Shown here piece after piece: positions 53,041 through 63,239 of a stretch of 64,000 nt of DNA; position 1 is the stretch's first letter, and each line of letters opens with the position of its first letter. The notes beneath the pieces were generated by a model, which searched no databases, had not been told where the DNA came from, and saw only the letters and a program-made list of their open reading frames with translations. The position numbers and the translations under genes are program-made. The DNA lies in NCBI RefSeq assembly GCF_900156315.1, contig NZ_FTNI01000009.1:1-64000 (forward strand), given 5' to 3'. Source of the DNA: Microbispora rosea (GTDB lineage Bacteria > Actinomycetota > Actinomycetes > Streptosporangiales > Streptosporangiaceae).

Positions 53041-53607
53041 CTATCGGGAGAAAAGTGGCGAGACTACGGAATTCAGCTGCTTCTCGATGTAAATCACCAC
53101 GTTGTCGCCACGTACCTCGCGCCGCAGCTCCCGCCACCCGGATTTGCGGTAGAGCTCCAGCGCGGCGACCTGACGCAAGGTGGTGTCGCCGCGCAACGTC
53201 CTGTAGCCCAGCCCGCGCGCCCGATCCTCAAGCTCCTGCGTGATCCGCCCGCCGTAGCCGCGCCGCTGGTGATCGGGGTGGACCCGGAGCCGGCACATCT
53301 CGGCCGTGTCGGCGTCGATGCGCCGCAGGCCGCCCATCGCCACGAGCCCCACCCCGGGCACCTCCCCCACCAGGAAGTCGCCCCCCGCGGTCAGGTAGAC
53401 CTCGGTGATCCGGGGGAAGTCGTCGTCGTAGTAGACGCCGTCACCCGGCACCACGCCCACCTGGGCCAGGCCGATCTGATGGAGGGACCACACCGCGTCG
53501 AGGTCGGACCAGCGGTATCGCCGGATCCTCAGCGGCGCGGGCCCGCTCTCCCCGCCTCTCACGGGATCTCCCGGCTCGAGATCTCCCGCCAGCGCGTCTC
53601 CTGCCAC
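53041..53607 (-). CDS. GNAT-family N-acetyltransferase
   Basis: A 188-residue acetyltransferase with the acetyl-CoA loop CRLRVHPDHQRRGYGGRI near 109-126 and ALELYRKSGWRE near 150-161. The first 25 residues are a charged, disordered extension. It starts with GTG at 53607 with AGGAGG about 4 nt upstream, and lies 21 bp downstream of the XRE-TPR gene, so they form an operon. The acyl acceptor is unknown; a nearby small peptide could be a candidate (speculation). Confidence 0.88.
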   Translation of the reverse strand: MAGDALAGDLEPGDPVRGGESGPAPLRIRRYRWSDLDAVWSLHQIGLAQVGVVPGDGVYYDDDFPRITEVYLTAGGDFLVGEVPGVGLVAMGGLRRIDADTAEMCRLRVHPDHQRRGYGGRITQELEDRARGLGYRTLRGDTTLRQVAALELYRKSGWRELRREVRGDNVVIYIEKQLNSVVSPLFSR

Positions 53608-53628
53608 ACGTCCTCCTCGGTACCCACG

Positions 53629-55218
53629 TCACCCGGCGTCCCGGAGCAGCTCCGGCGGGATCGTGACCCGGCTCTGCTTGAGCATCTCGCAGAAGGCCTG
53701 GAGCCGGGGCGAGTCGCCGTGCTTGGCCCTGACCTCCTTCACCAGGTCGTACGCCGGTTTGAGCAGCAGGTCGGTCCGGTAGTCCTTGTCGACCAGCTCG
53801 ATGGCCTCCTCGCCCAGCTTGAGCGCGGCCTCGACGTCGCCGTCGATGAGCCGGCACATCGCCCGGTCGAACCGGATCAGGGTCTGGTCGAGCAGGTCCT
53901 CGTCGGTGTACTTGTCGAGCGCCTGCTGCAGGATCACGTCGGCCTCCACCGTCTGCCCCAGCTTCACCAGGACGTCGCCCTGGTAGAAGTAGAGCTGCCG
54001 CTCGGTGTAGCCGAACGCCGGGTCCTCCCGGTCGCTGTCGTTCATCTGCTGGAAGGCCGCCCGCGCACGGTGCAGGGCCCGCTTGGCCTGCTCGACCACC
54101 TCGTGCCGCGAGCCGTTGACACCGGCGATCTTCGCCAGCGCCCTCGCCTCGACGACGGGCGCCATGGTCCGCGCCGCACAAGGGGTGTGGCCGGCCAGGT
54201 CGCGGCTCTTCTTCGCCAGCGTGAGCGCCTCACGCGGGTCGCCGTAGTAGAGCGGGACCAGCGCCTCGCGGGCGGTGACCCAGGCTCGCAGGGCCCGGTC
54301 GCCGGTCTCGTCCGCCGCCATCCGGCCGGTGCGGAAGAACGAGCGGGCCATCCGCTGGTCCCCGAGGTCGATCATGATCATCCCCGAGAGCCCGGCCAGT
54401 TGGGCGGCCATCCGGCACAGCCGCTCCTGCACGTCGATGGGCTGCCGGCGGTCCAGGGCCTTGCGTACGGCGGTGAACTCCAGCATGACGTCGCAGAGCA
54501 GTCGTACGGGCGGGGTGTTCATGTACTGCCGCCCGAAGCCGAACGTGGCCTGCTCCCACTGGTCGAGCATCGCCGGCGAGACGGTGGCGGCGACCATCGT
54601 CTCGTCCATCCGCCGGCGGAGGTTCTCCACCGCGCCGAGCACCTCTTCGTTGAGCCCTTCGAGCCCAACCGCCCCGACGGTGCCGCCGGCGAGGAGCTTC
54701 AACAGCGTCCTCCGTAGCACGTTCTCGTCCTCCTCGCCCCCGTCCACCGGATGGGTGCCGCCGCCCGACGGGGGCGGCGCACCCCACGGAGCGGGTGAAG
54801 TGATAGGTCTGTCCTGGTCTGCTGCCCCGCCACCTGATTCGGCCAGATGTCCGTGGCCGCAGATGCACGGGCTTTCGAACCCGAGGGCCAGGGGTTCCAC
54901 CCGGTAGACCGAGCACAGGTAGTGGAGATACTCCGGGCCGGGCCGCTTCATGCCCGACTCGTACGCGGACAGTAGCGTCTCACCGATGCCGGGGACGGCT
55001 TTTCCGTCCTTCTCGAAGAGAGCGCGTACCTGCTCGATCACATCGGCGAGCGCCACCCCGTGCGAGAGGCGATGCGCCTTGATCCGAGTCGTGCCGAACT
55101 GCGGCCCGCAGTCGTTGTGGATTTCCTCGGCGATCTGGGCCAGGCTGCGCCCGGTGGCCAGGCCCCGCGCCCGGATCCGGCGCGCGATCTCCGTCTCCCT
55201 GTGTTGCCTGCCGGACAT
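53629..55218 (-). CDS. XRE-type regulator with a TPR sensor domain
   Basis: A 529-residue protein. The N-terminal third includes a helix-turn-helix-like region (ARRIRARGLATGRSLAQIAEEI, and a second XRE-type segment ending ESGMKRPGPEYLHYLCSVYRVE near 92-113). A Pro/Gly-rich linker (about 133-160) follows, then a helical TPR-like domain (about 170-520, e.g. AFGYTERQLYFYQGDVLVKLGQ). TPR domains on XRE proteins often bind small peptides (RRNPP family). I choose the ATG at 55218 because GAGAGGGG is 5 nt upstream; the frame reaches 55428. It precedes the GNAT and peptide-TPR genes. Confidence 0.88.
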   Translation of the reverse strand: MSGRQHRETEIARRIRARGLATGRSLAQIAEEIHNDCGPQFGTTRIKAHRLSHGVALADVIEQVRALFEKDGKAVPGIGETLLSAYESGMKRPGPEYLHYLCSVYRVEPLALGFESPCICGHGHLAESGGGAADQDRPITSPAPWGAPPPSGGGTHPVDGGEEDENVLRRTLLKLLAGGTVGAVGLEGLNEEVLGAVENLRRRMDETMVAATVSPAMLDQWEQATFGFGRQYMNTPPVRLLCDVMLEFTAVRKALDRRQPIDVQERLCRMAAQLAGLSGMIMIDLGDQRMARSFFRTGRMAADETGDRALRAWVTAREALVPLYYGDPREALTLAKKSRDLAGHTPCAARTMAPVVEARALAKIAGVNGSRHEVVEQAKRALHRARAAFQQMNDSDREDPAFGYTERQLYFYQGDVLVKLGQTVEADVILQQALDKYTDEDLLDQTLIRFDRAMCRLIDGDVEAALKLGEEAIELVDKDYRTDLLLKPAYDLVKEVRAKHGDSPRLQAFCEMLKQSRVTIPPELLRDAG

Positions 55219-55331
55219 TCCGGCCCCTCTCTCGTGGCCGGCCGCAGTCGCAGCCCGTGGTCTCGAGCGGTCCTCGCTTCGTGACGGAGAGTGACTTACT
55301 CGTCGCACTCCGCCGACACCATAATGATGGA

Positions 55332-55487
55332 CCATAGTTGGCGCAGCCAAGCCCCCAACCTGAACGTGCCGACTAAGGATCGTCTCCCGATAGGGGTTTT
55401 CTTTCAACCAACATGGGTTTTCCTCCACCTCAGCGGCTTCTCGCCCTCGTTGACCCGAGCACTTCTGTGAGCCATCTTTGGCGCACC
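55332..55487. promoter_or_regulatory. Two copies of CCAT-NN-TTGGCGCA between the divergent regulator and small gene
   Basis: CCATAGTTGGCGCAGC (55332-55347) and CCATCTTTGGCGCACC (55472-55487) occur in the same orientation, 140 bp apart, within the 335-bp region between the XRE-TPR gene and the gene at 55554. They may be binding sites for the regulator. The rest of this gap shows no clear genes. Confidence 0.45.
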
Positions 55488-55553
55488 AGAGTGAACAGAC
55501 GGGAACGCAAAGTACGCATTCCGCCCGCGAACGGAAATGAAGGAGGACCTACG

Positions 55554-55814
55554 GTGGGGGAGGACGATTTCCGGCGCCTCGAACATCTGGTGGCCGAACT
55601 CGATGCGCGGGGTCTGCTCGCGCGAGTCGTGCGCACACCGTCGGGCCGCGCCTACGTACGCGTGATCAACCCCGACGCGACGAGCCTCACGGAGAACGTC
55701 GTCTGTCAGGCGGCCGACTACTGGTGGTCCTGGGGTGAGCGGATGCACCGGGCGGACGACCCCGCCGGAGCGGCCACGAAGGTGGCCCGCGTGCTTGCCG
55801 CGGTGAGCGAGTAG
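55554..55814 (+). CDS. Small protein of unknown function next to the XRE-TPR regulator
   Basis: Not recognised. An 86-residue acidic protein (VGEDDFRRLEHLVAELDARG, with WWSWGERM near 60-67) without signal peptide. The GTG at 55554 is chosen because AAGGAGG lies 7 nt upstream; the frame opens earlier in the promoter region. Divergent from the XRE-TPR regulator; small partner proteins in this position are frequent next to actinomycete XRE genes. Confidence 0.7.
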   Translation: MGEDDFRRLEHLVAELDARGLLARVVRTPSGRAYVRVINPDATSLTENVVCQAADYWWSWGERMHRADDPAGAATKVARVLAAVSE

Positions 55815-55893
55815 GGGAAGGCGGCGGCCCCGAGATGAAAGCCGGCGAAAGCGCAGTCGCCGTGGGCCGCCGCATCCACCGCGGCCTTGGGGA

Positions 55894-56094
55894 GTGTCTG
55901 ACAGATGCTGCCCGTCGAGCGTGGATCCAGGTGGATGCATCGCAAGGCGGAGGAGGAGCCCATAGCGGAGCTATGGGCGACGATTCCGGCCCCCGCGGAG
56001 ATTGTGAGCTTGCGAGCAATCTTCGTGGGTGGGGCGAGAACGCAGCGAGGCGCCGCCTGGGCCACGCACAGCAGGGCCATGATCTGTCAGACAC
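55894..56094. repeat. 201-bp element with 13-bp perfect inverted ends (MITE-like)
   Basis: GTGTCTGACAGAT (55894-55906) and ATCTGTCAGACAC (56082-56094) are perfect inverted copies bounding a 201-bp unit. Inside lies a hairpin GCCCATAGC-GGA-GCTATGGGC at about 55959-55979 and a second AGATTG/CAATCT stem around 56000-56024. The flanks (TTGGGGA left, GACCTGGGG right) are similar but not identical, so target duplication is uncertain. No transposase or convincing gene is inside. It lies between the small protein gene and mscS. Confidence 0.75.
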
Positions 56095-56495
56095 GACCTG
56101 GGGGGCGGGCAGGACGCCCGGTGCGGAGCGTGGCCGTCACGCCGCCCCGGTGCGACGGCGACGCTGCGGCGTCCCGCCCGCCCCGACCCGTCCGCGTCTC
56201 GCGGGCGGACCGACCGGATCGCCGGTCGCCATGGACCGCCGTCCGGCCCTGTCGAGCAGGTGGGGCCGGGCGGCGATCGGGGGGGATCCCCACTTGGAGA
56301 AGGGCGTCGAGCGCGCTTCCGGGTGCGCGCCCGCGTCCTGCCACACCGTCACTGGAGCGTGTCCGGTCCGCCCTCCGCGGCCCCGGACGGGACGCGCTTC
56401 CGTCTTCCCCGGCGATGTGACGGAGGCCGGATCAGTCGGCAGTATTGGCTACGTTCAAGAACTGCCGCTGATCCGATCCGGGGGGGATCCACCTC
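56095..56495. other. GC-rich gap before mscS
   Basis: No gene is recognised. CGGGGGGGATCC occurs twice (near 56279 and 56480); the second copy serves as the Shine-Dalgarno region of mscS. The rest holds no clear motif. Confidence 0.5.
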
Positions 56496-57506
56496 GTGTT
56501 ACCACTGTCGCCCGCAACGCCCACCCCAGAGCCGACCGTGCCGGATCTCGATGTGATCGGCCAGCAGGTGGCGAAGGCGTGTGACAACAACGACGGCATC
56601 TTCTGCACCGTCCTGAACAGCGCCTTTCCGGAGAAGGACTTCCCCGCCTGGGTGCAGCTCGTGGCGGGCATCGTGGACGTGCTGCTGCTGATCGCCCTCA
56701 TCCTGGCCGGAGCGCTGGTCGTCAGGAACGTCGTGCACCGGCTGATCACCCGGCTCACCGTGCGGGCCAGCGTCGGCGTGCTGCCGGAACGGCTGCGCGG
56801 CAAGAGCGTGCTGACGAGCACGGAGGCAGCGGCGGCGATCATGACGGAGCGCCGCAGGGCACGCGCCGAGACGATGGGCTCGGTGCTGCGGAGCCTCGCG
56901 TCCGTCGTGATCCTGGGCACCGCGGCATTGATGATCTTCGCGAAGCTCGGGGTCGAGCTGGCGCCGCTGCTCACGAGCGTCGGCATCATCGGAGTGGCGG
57001 TCGGCTTCGGCGCCCAGGAGCTCGTCAAGGACTTCATCGCCGGCATGTTCATGCTGCTGGAGGACCAGTACGGCGTGGGCGACGTGATCGACACCGGGGT
57101 GGCCGTCGGCACGGTGGAGGCCGTCACGCTCCGCATCACCCGCCTGCGCGACTCCGACGGCAAGGTCTGGTACGTGCGCAACGGCACGATCACCCGGATC
57201 GGCAACGAGTCGCAGGGCTGGTCGAGGGCCCTGGTGGACGTGCCGGTGCCGTACGACAGCGACGTGGCGACGGTCCGCGAGCTGCTGAACGGCCTCGCAC
57301 ACGACATGTGGGAGGACCCGGAGTACCGGGACACGGTCATCGTCGAGGAACCGCAGGTCTTCGGCCTGGAGTCGGTCTCGGGCTCGTCCGTCATCTTCCG
57401 GATCAGCGCGAAGACCGTGCCGGCGCGGCACCTGGAGGTCGCCCGCGAGCTGCGCCTGCGGGTGAAACGGGCCTTCGACGAGAAGAGCCTCACCTTCGCC
57501 GCCTGA
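56496..57506 (+). CDS. mscS: MscS-family mechanosensitive channel
   Basis: A 336-residue small-conductance mechanosensitive channel protein, protecting cells from osmotic downshock. It has an N-terminal helix at 51-77, a second hydrophobic region near 130-150, and the pore helix plus beta domain (GIIGVAVGFGAQELVKDFIAGMFMLLEDQYGVGD near 165-198). GTG start at 56496 with a G-rich ribosome site. Confidence 0.9.
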   Translation: MLPLSPATPTPEPTVPDLDVIGQQVAKACDNNDGIFCTVLNSAFPEKDFPAWVQLVAGIVDVLLLIALILAGALVVRNVVHRLITRLTVRASVGVLPERLRGKSVLTSTEAAAAIMTERRRARAETMGSVLRSLASVVILGTAALMIFAKLGVELAPLLTSVGIIGVAVGFGAQELVKDFIAGMFMLLEDQYGVGDVIDTGVAVGTVEAVTLRITRLRDSDGKVWYVRNGTITRIGNESQGWSRALVDVPVPYDSDVATVRELLNGLAHDMWEDPEYRDTVIVEEPQVFGLESVSGSSVIFRISAKTVPARHLEVARELRLRVKRAFDEKSLTFAA

Positions 57507-57508
57507 CC

Positions 57509-57534
57509 TTACCGATCGGTAACTGTCTTAGGCT
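57509..57534 (+). promoter_or_regulatory. Leaderless promoter with TetR-type palindrome before the haemoglobin gene
   Basis: TTACCGATCGGTAA (57509-57522) is a perfect palindrome with the TACCG-NN-CGGTA core seen before the amidase gene. The -10-like box TAGGCT (57529-57534) is 6 nt from the GTG at 57541, so transcription probably starts at the start codon. The palindrome would cover the -35 region. Confidence 0.55.
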
Positions 57535-57540
57535 GAAACC

Positions 57541-57924
57541 GTGACCAGCGAGCAGACCCTGTCCTTCTACGACGCGGTCGGCGGCGAGGAGGCCTTCGAG
57601 CGCCTCGTCCGCCGGTTCTACGAGGGCGTCGCGGAAGACCCCCTGTTGCGCCCGATGTACCCCGAGGAGGACCTCAGCGGCGCGGAGGAGCGGTTGCGCC
57701 TGTTCCTCATCCAGTACTGGGGCGGCCCGAGGACCTACAGCGAGCGGCGCGGCCATCCCCGGCTGCGGATGCGGCACGTGCCGTTCGTCGTCGACGAGGC
57801 GGCACGAGACGCCTGGCTCAGGCATATGGGCGACGCCGTGCGTTCCCTCGGCCTGCCGGCCGAGCGCGAGAAGGAGCTGTGGGACTACCTCGTCTACGCC
57901 GCCCACAGCATGGTCAACGCATAA
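57541..57924 (+). CDS. glbO: Group II truncated haemoglobin
   Basis: A 127-residue 2-on-2 globin of the trHbO type. Tyr27 (B10), Tyr40 (CD1), His79 (proximal, in RMRHVPF) and Trp92 (G8) stand at positions exactly 4 residues beyond those I recall for mycobacterial GlbO. It probably handles O2, peroxide or NO chemistry. GTG start at 57541, apparently leaderless. Confidence 0.95.
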   Translation: MTSEQTLSFYDAVGGEEAFERLVRRFYEGVAEDPLLRPMYPEEDLSGAEERLRLFLIQYWGGPRTYSERRGHPRLRMRHVPFVVDEAARDAWLRHMGDAVRSLGLPAEREKELWDYLVYAAHSMVNA

Positions 57925-57954
57925 GTAACGGAAGCAGCGGGCAGCCCAAGACTC

Positions 57955-59505
57955 ATGGAAACAACCCCCTGGTGGCGTGATGCCGTTGTCTATGAGATCT
58001 ACGTCCGCAGTTTCGCCGACGCCTCCGGCGACGGTACGGGCGACCTGGCGGGAATCCGCGACCGCCTGCCGTACCTCGCCGAGCTCGGCGTCGACGCGAT
58101 CTGGCTGACCCCCTTCTATCCCTCCCCCATGGCCGACGGCGGCTACGACGTGGCGGACTACCGCGACGTCGATCCGTTGTTCGGGTCGCTGGCCGATTTC
58201 GACGACCTGGTCGCCGACGCGCACGCGCACGGCCTGCGGCTGATGGTGGACATCGTGCCGAACCACAGCTCGTCGGCCCACCCGTGGTTCCAGAAGGCCC
58301 TGGCGTCCCCCAGGGGCTCCCAGGAGCGCGAGCGGTACATGTTCAGGGACGGCGGCCCCGAGGGCGGTGGAAGCGGCCACGGAGAGCCGAACAACTGGCT
58401 GTCGACCTTCGGCGGCCCGGCGTGGACCCAGGTGCCCGACGGGCAGTGGTACCTCCACCTGTTCGCGCCCGAGCAGCCCGACTTCAACTGGCGCAACCCC
58501 GAGGTGCGGGAGGAGTTCCTCGACGTCCTGCGGTTCTGGCTCGACCGGGGGGTGGACGGCTTCCGGATCGACGTCGCAATGGGCCTGATCAAGGCGGAGG
58601 GGCTGCCCGACACCGACCCGGGCTTCACCTCCAGGTCGCCGATCTGGAGCCGGCCGGAGGTGCACGACATCTATCGCGACTGGCGGCGGGTGCTCGACTC
58701 CTATCCCGGCACCCGCGTCGCCGTCGGCGAGGTCTGGACCGACTCGGCCGAGGACCTCGCGTTGTACGTGCGGCCCGACGAGCTGCACCAGAGCTTCAAC
58801 TTCGCCTGGCTGGAGGCCCCCTGGTCGGCCACGGCCTTCAGGAAGGTCATCGACGACACCCTCAAGGCCGTCGCCTCACCGACCTGGGTGCTGTCGAACC
58901 ACGACGTCGTACGGCACGTGACCCGCTATGGCCAGGGGTCCCTCGACCCGGGGGCCGGTCTGGCACGGGCCCGCGCCGCGCTGCTCGCCATGCTCGCCCT
59001 GCCGGGGTCGGCGTACCTGTACCAGGGTGAGGAGCTCGGGCTGCCCGAGGTCACCGACCTGCCTCCGGAGGCGCGCCAGGACCCGATCTTCGCCCGGTCG
59101 AACGGCGAGGTGCCGGGCCGCGACGGCTGCCGGGTGCCGCTGCCCTGGTCGGGCACCGAGCGGCCGTACGGCTTCGGGTCCGGCGGATCGTGGCTGCCGC
59201 AGCCGGCCGACTGGACAGACCTCACGGCCGAACGGCAGGCGGCCGACCCGTCCTCGACGCTCTGGTTCTACCGCCGGGTGCTGCAGACGCGGCGGGAGCT
59301 GCGCGGCACGCTGCCCGACGCGATCACCTGGCTGGAGTCGCCGGAGGAGACGCTGCTCTTCCAGCGGGGCCGCCTGATCTGTGTGATCAACTGCGGCGAG
59401 GGCGCCGTCGCGCTCCCGCCCCACGACCAGGTGCTGATCACCAGCGGCCCGCTCGACGGCACCGCCCTTCCCGCCGACACGGCGGCCTGGCTGCTCACCG
59501 GCTGA
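57955..59505 (+). CDS. GH13 alpha-glucosidase
   Basis: A 516-residue GH13 enzyme of the oligo-1,6/alpha-glucosidase type. The TIM-barrel motifs are complete: DIVPNH (99-104), GFRIDVA with the nucleophile Asp206, VGEVW with acid/base Glu259, and SNHDV with Asp317. No signal peptide, so it acts on internal alpha-glucosides such as maltose. The ATG is 30 bp past the glbO stop, which suggests co-transcription. Confidence 0.94.
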   Translation: METTPWWRDAVVYEIYVRSFADASGDGTGDLAGIRDRLPYLAELGVDAIWLTPFYPSPMADGGYDVADYRDVDPLFGSLADFDDLVADAHAHGLRLMVDIVPNHSSSAHPWFQKALASPRGSQERERYMFRDGGPEGGGSGHGEPNNWLSTFGGPAWTQVPDGQWYLHLFAPEQPDFNWRNPEVREEFLDVLRFWLDRGVDGFRIDVAMGLIKAEGLPDTDPGFTSRSPIWSRPEVHDIYRDWRRVLDSYPGTRVAVGEVWTDSAEDLALYVRPDELHQSFNFAWLEAPWSATAFRKVIDDTLKAVASPTWVLSNHDVVRHVTRYGQGSLDPGAGLARARAALLAMLALPGSAYLYQGEELGLPEVTDLPPEARQDPIFARSNGEVPGRDGCRVPLPWSGTERPYGFGSGGSWLPQPADWTDLTAERQAADPSSTLWFYRRVLQTRRELRGTLPDAITWLESPEETLLFQRGRLICVINCGEGAVALPPHDQVLITSGPLDGTALPADTAAWLLTG

Positions 59506-59555
59506 TCCCGCCCCGTCTCTCCGGACCGGCCGCCGGCTCCGGCCGCCGTGGCCGG

Positions 59556-59993
59556 TCACGGAGCGACGGCGAAGAACTGCTTGAGATACGCCAGCTCGTC
59601 CTCGTCGAGCCTGCGGGGGCGGGCCGCCGTGGCGTCGTAGGCGACCATGACGGTGCGCGCCTCGGCGTAGAGCGTCTCGTCGTCGCGGATCTCGTACGCG
59701 AGGGTGAAACGCACCCGGGAGATCTCGGTGACCCACACTTCGACGCGCACGGGATCGGCGCGGAAGGTCAGGGGCCGCCGGTAGTCGATCTCGTGCCGGG
59801 CGACCACCAGGTCCTGCCGGCGGCCGTCGATCTCACGGGGCCGCTCCCACAGCATCGACACCCGCGCGTCCTCGAGGTAGTCGAGGAAGCGGACGTTGTT
59901 GACGTGACCGAAGCTGTCGATGTCGGCGAAGCGCACCTTGCGCTCGAAGACGAAGCGGGTCAGCTGCTCTGGAGGATGGCGTAGCTCGGTCAC
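59556..59993 (-). CDS. Acyl-CoA thioesterase (hotdog fold, 4HBT type)
   Basis: A 145-residue hotdog-fold thioesterase. The typical entry segment RFADIDSFGHVNNVRFLDYLEDAR carries the catalytic Asp (near 24-26), followed by VARHEIDYRRPLTF. The substrate is an unknown acyl-CoA. It is downstream of ettA on the same strand but behind a strong terminator. Convergent with the glucosidase. Confidence 0.92.
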   Translation of the reverse strand: MTELRHPPEQLTRFVFERKVRFADIDSFGHVNNVRFLDYLEDARVSMLWERPREIDGRRQDLVVARHEIDYRRPLTFRADPVRVEVWVTEISRVRFTLAYEIRDDETLYAEARTVMVAYDATAARPRRLDEDELAYLKQFFAVAP

Positions 59994-60006
59994 CGGTCAA
60001 ACCTAA

Positions 60007-60048
60007 CGGGCCTCCGTCCCCCGCCCGGCGGCGGGGCACGGAGGCCCG
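60007..60048 (-). terminator. Terminator after ettA
   Basis: An 11-bp perfect outer stem (CGGGCCTCCGT/ACGGAGGCCCG) surrounds a further GC-rich inner stem and lies between the ettA end (60064) and the thioesterase start (59993). Confidence 0.8.
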
Positions 60049-60063
60049 CGGAAGTGGACTCGC

Positions 60064-61728
<1,665 letters not shown>

Positions 61729-61738
61729 GCCTTCAAGC

Positions 61739-63040
61739 CTAGGGGATCGCACCGGCAGCGCCGTCCGCGCTGCGGGGAGGTGGGGCCACTGGGGCGGCAG
61801 GGAGACAGACCCTGTCCCTGCCGAGCTCTTTCGCGCGGTAGAGGGCGAGGTCGGCGGCGGCCAGCAGCTCGATCAGGTCCTCACCGTGGACGTTCATGAT
61901 GGCCACCCCGGCGGAGACCGTGACCGTGACCGTCGCCTGCTCGGCGGGGACCACCATCCGGCCCACCCGGGCGCGGAGCCGCTCGGCCACCCGCCTCGCC
62001 TCGTGCACGTCGGCGCCGGGCAGCAGCACGACGAACTCCTCGCCGCCGAACCGCCCCACCACGTCGTACTCGCGCAGCTGCGTACGGAGGGTGGCGGCCA
62101 CCTGGGCGAGGACCTGGTCGCCCACCAGGTGGCCGTAGGTGTCGTTGACCTTCTTGAAGTGGTCGATGTCCACCAGGACCAGCGCGAGGGCGTCCCCGGT
62201 CCGCTGGGCCCTGACGATCTCCGTGTCCGCCTCCCGCTGCCAGGCGGCCGCGTTCAGCAGGCCCGTCTTCGGGTCCGTACGGGCCGCGGCCTGGAGCTGG
62301 GCGTGCAGCAGGCTTCGCTGCAGCAGCACGACGGGCGGCAGCACGAGCAGCAGCAGCGCCAGGTTGAGGCCGCAGACGACGGCGACGAGCACACCGAGGC
62401 AGAGCTCGACCGCGTCGAGCAGGACGCGCTCGCGGTCCCACAGAACCTCGCCCCAGCGGGTCTCCGGGTCGGACGCGTGCGCCGCGACCGCGATCAGCGC
62501 GGTGTTGAGCACCGTGAACAGGACCGCGCAGGCCGCCGCGACCGCGATCGGCTCCCCCTTCCCCGCGGACAGATCCGTGGGGAAGGGGACCCAGCGGTGG
62601 AAGACGGCCGAGGCGGACGCCGCCGCGAGCCCGATCGCCGCCGCGCTGAACACGCGGCGGTACAGCACGGTCGCCCGGACCCTGAGCTGGAGCAGGATCT
62701 GCATCGGTATGGGCGCGAGCAGGGCGTAGACCGGCGGAAGCAGGAACGCCACCGGCAACCACCAGGCGGACAGCAGGTCACGGGACACACCGGCCGGCAT
62801 GCCGAGGCGGCGGGTGGCCTCGATGCACACCGCACCGCACACGGTGAGCGCCCCGAACATGGCGAGATGGGGAGCGTGGAACGCGGTCGACTTCGCCAGC
62901 ACCGCGATCAGGACCGCATCGAACGCCACGATCGCGCACACATAGGACACGAGGGCGGGCGGCTGGGCCAGCAGCGGCCAGCGGTTTCGCGAGCAGATCG
63001 CGCTTCGCGGTCTGGTCGAGGTCTGACCGGTTGCCGTCAT
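61739..63040 (-). CDS. Membrane-bound diguanylate cyclase (GGDEF)
   Basis: A 433-residue protein with about seven or eight hydrophobic helices (residues 28-245) and a GGDEF domain (about 250-410). The active motif is GRFGGEEF (about 334-341), and the substrate-side LVDIDHFKKVND segment is normal, so it should make c-di-GMP. No EAL domain is present. The ATG at 63040 is accepted. The gene is the first of a two-gene unit with ettA. The end of the protein is an Ala/Pro-rich tail. Confidence 0.92.
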   Translation of the reverse strand: MTATGQTSTRPRSAICSRNRWPLLAQPPALVSYVCAIVAFDAVLIAVLAKSTAFHAPHLAMFGALTVCGAVCIEATRRLGMPAGVSRDLLSAWWLPVAFLLPPVYALLAPIPMQILLQLRVRATVLYRRVFSAAAIGLAAASASAVFHRWVPFPTDLSAGKGEPIAVAAACAVLFTVLNTALIAVAAHASDPETRWGEVLWDRERVLLDAVELCLGVLVAVVCGLNLALLLLVLPPVVLLQRSLLHAQLQAAARTDPKTGLLNAAAWQREADTEIVRAQRTGDALALVLVDIDHFKKVNDTYGHLVGDQVLAQVAATLRTQLREYDVVGRFGGEEFVVLLPGADVHEARRVAERLRARVGRMVVPAEQATVTVTVSAGVAIMNVHGEDLIELLAAADLALYRAKELGRDRVCLPAAPVAPPPRSADGAAGAIP

Positions 63041-63239
63041 CCCGCCCCCCAGTGGCCGAAGCCAATCTCACGATGAGTAACACAATAGTTGCGGAGTGTG
63101 CGATGCGCGACGGGAACCGCTACCTTGACACGATGGCCATCTGCATCTGATGGGCTAGACGCGCATCTGCGGCGGATTGCCTGACCCGGGCTTCGCGTCG
63201 TCCTGGGGCGGCGAGCAGGCCGGCTTCGCCCACCGAATG

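Noticed and set aside
52886-53137. The longer 83-codon frame that includes the 25-residue peptide
   Set aside because: The extra N-terminal part runs through the GNAT 3' end and the putative promoter; the ATGATG at 52960-52963 is nearer to a ribosome site.
55835-56584. Frames of 249 and 171 codons in the gap before mscS
   Set aside because: They run across the inverted-repeat element, have no ribosome site and look like random GC-rich translation.
63041-63239. Possible promoter TTGACA at about 63125 with a very short MAICI frame
   Set aside because: No -10 box at a proper distance and no gene downstream on that strand; treated as chance.
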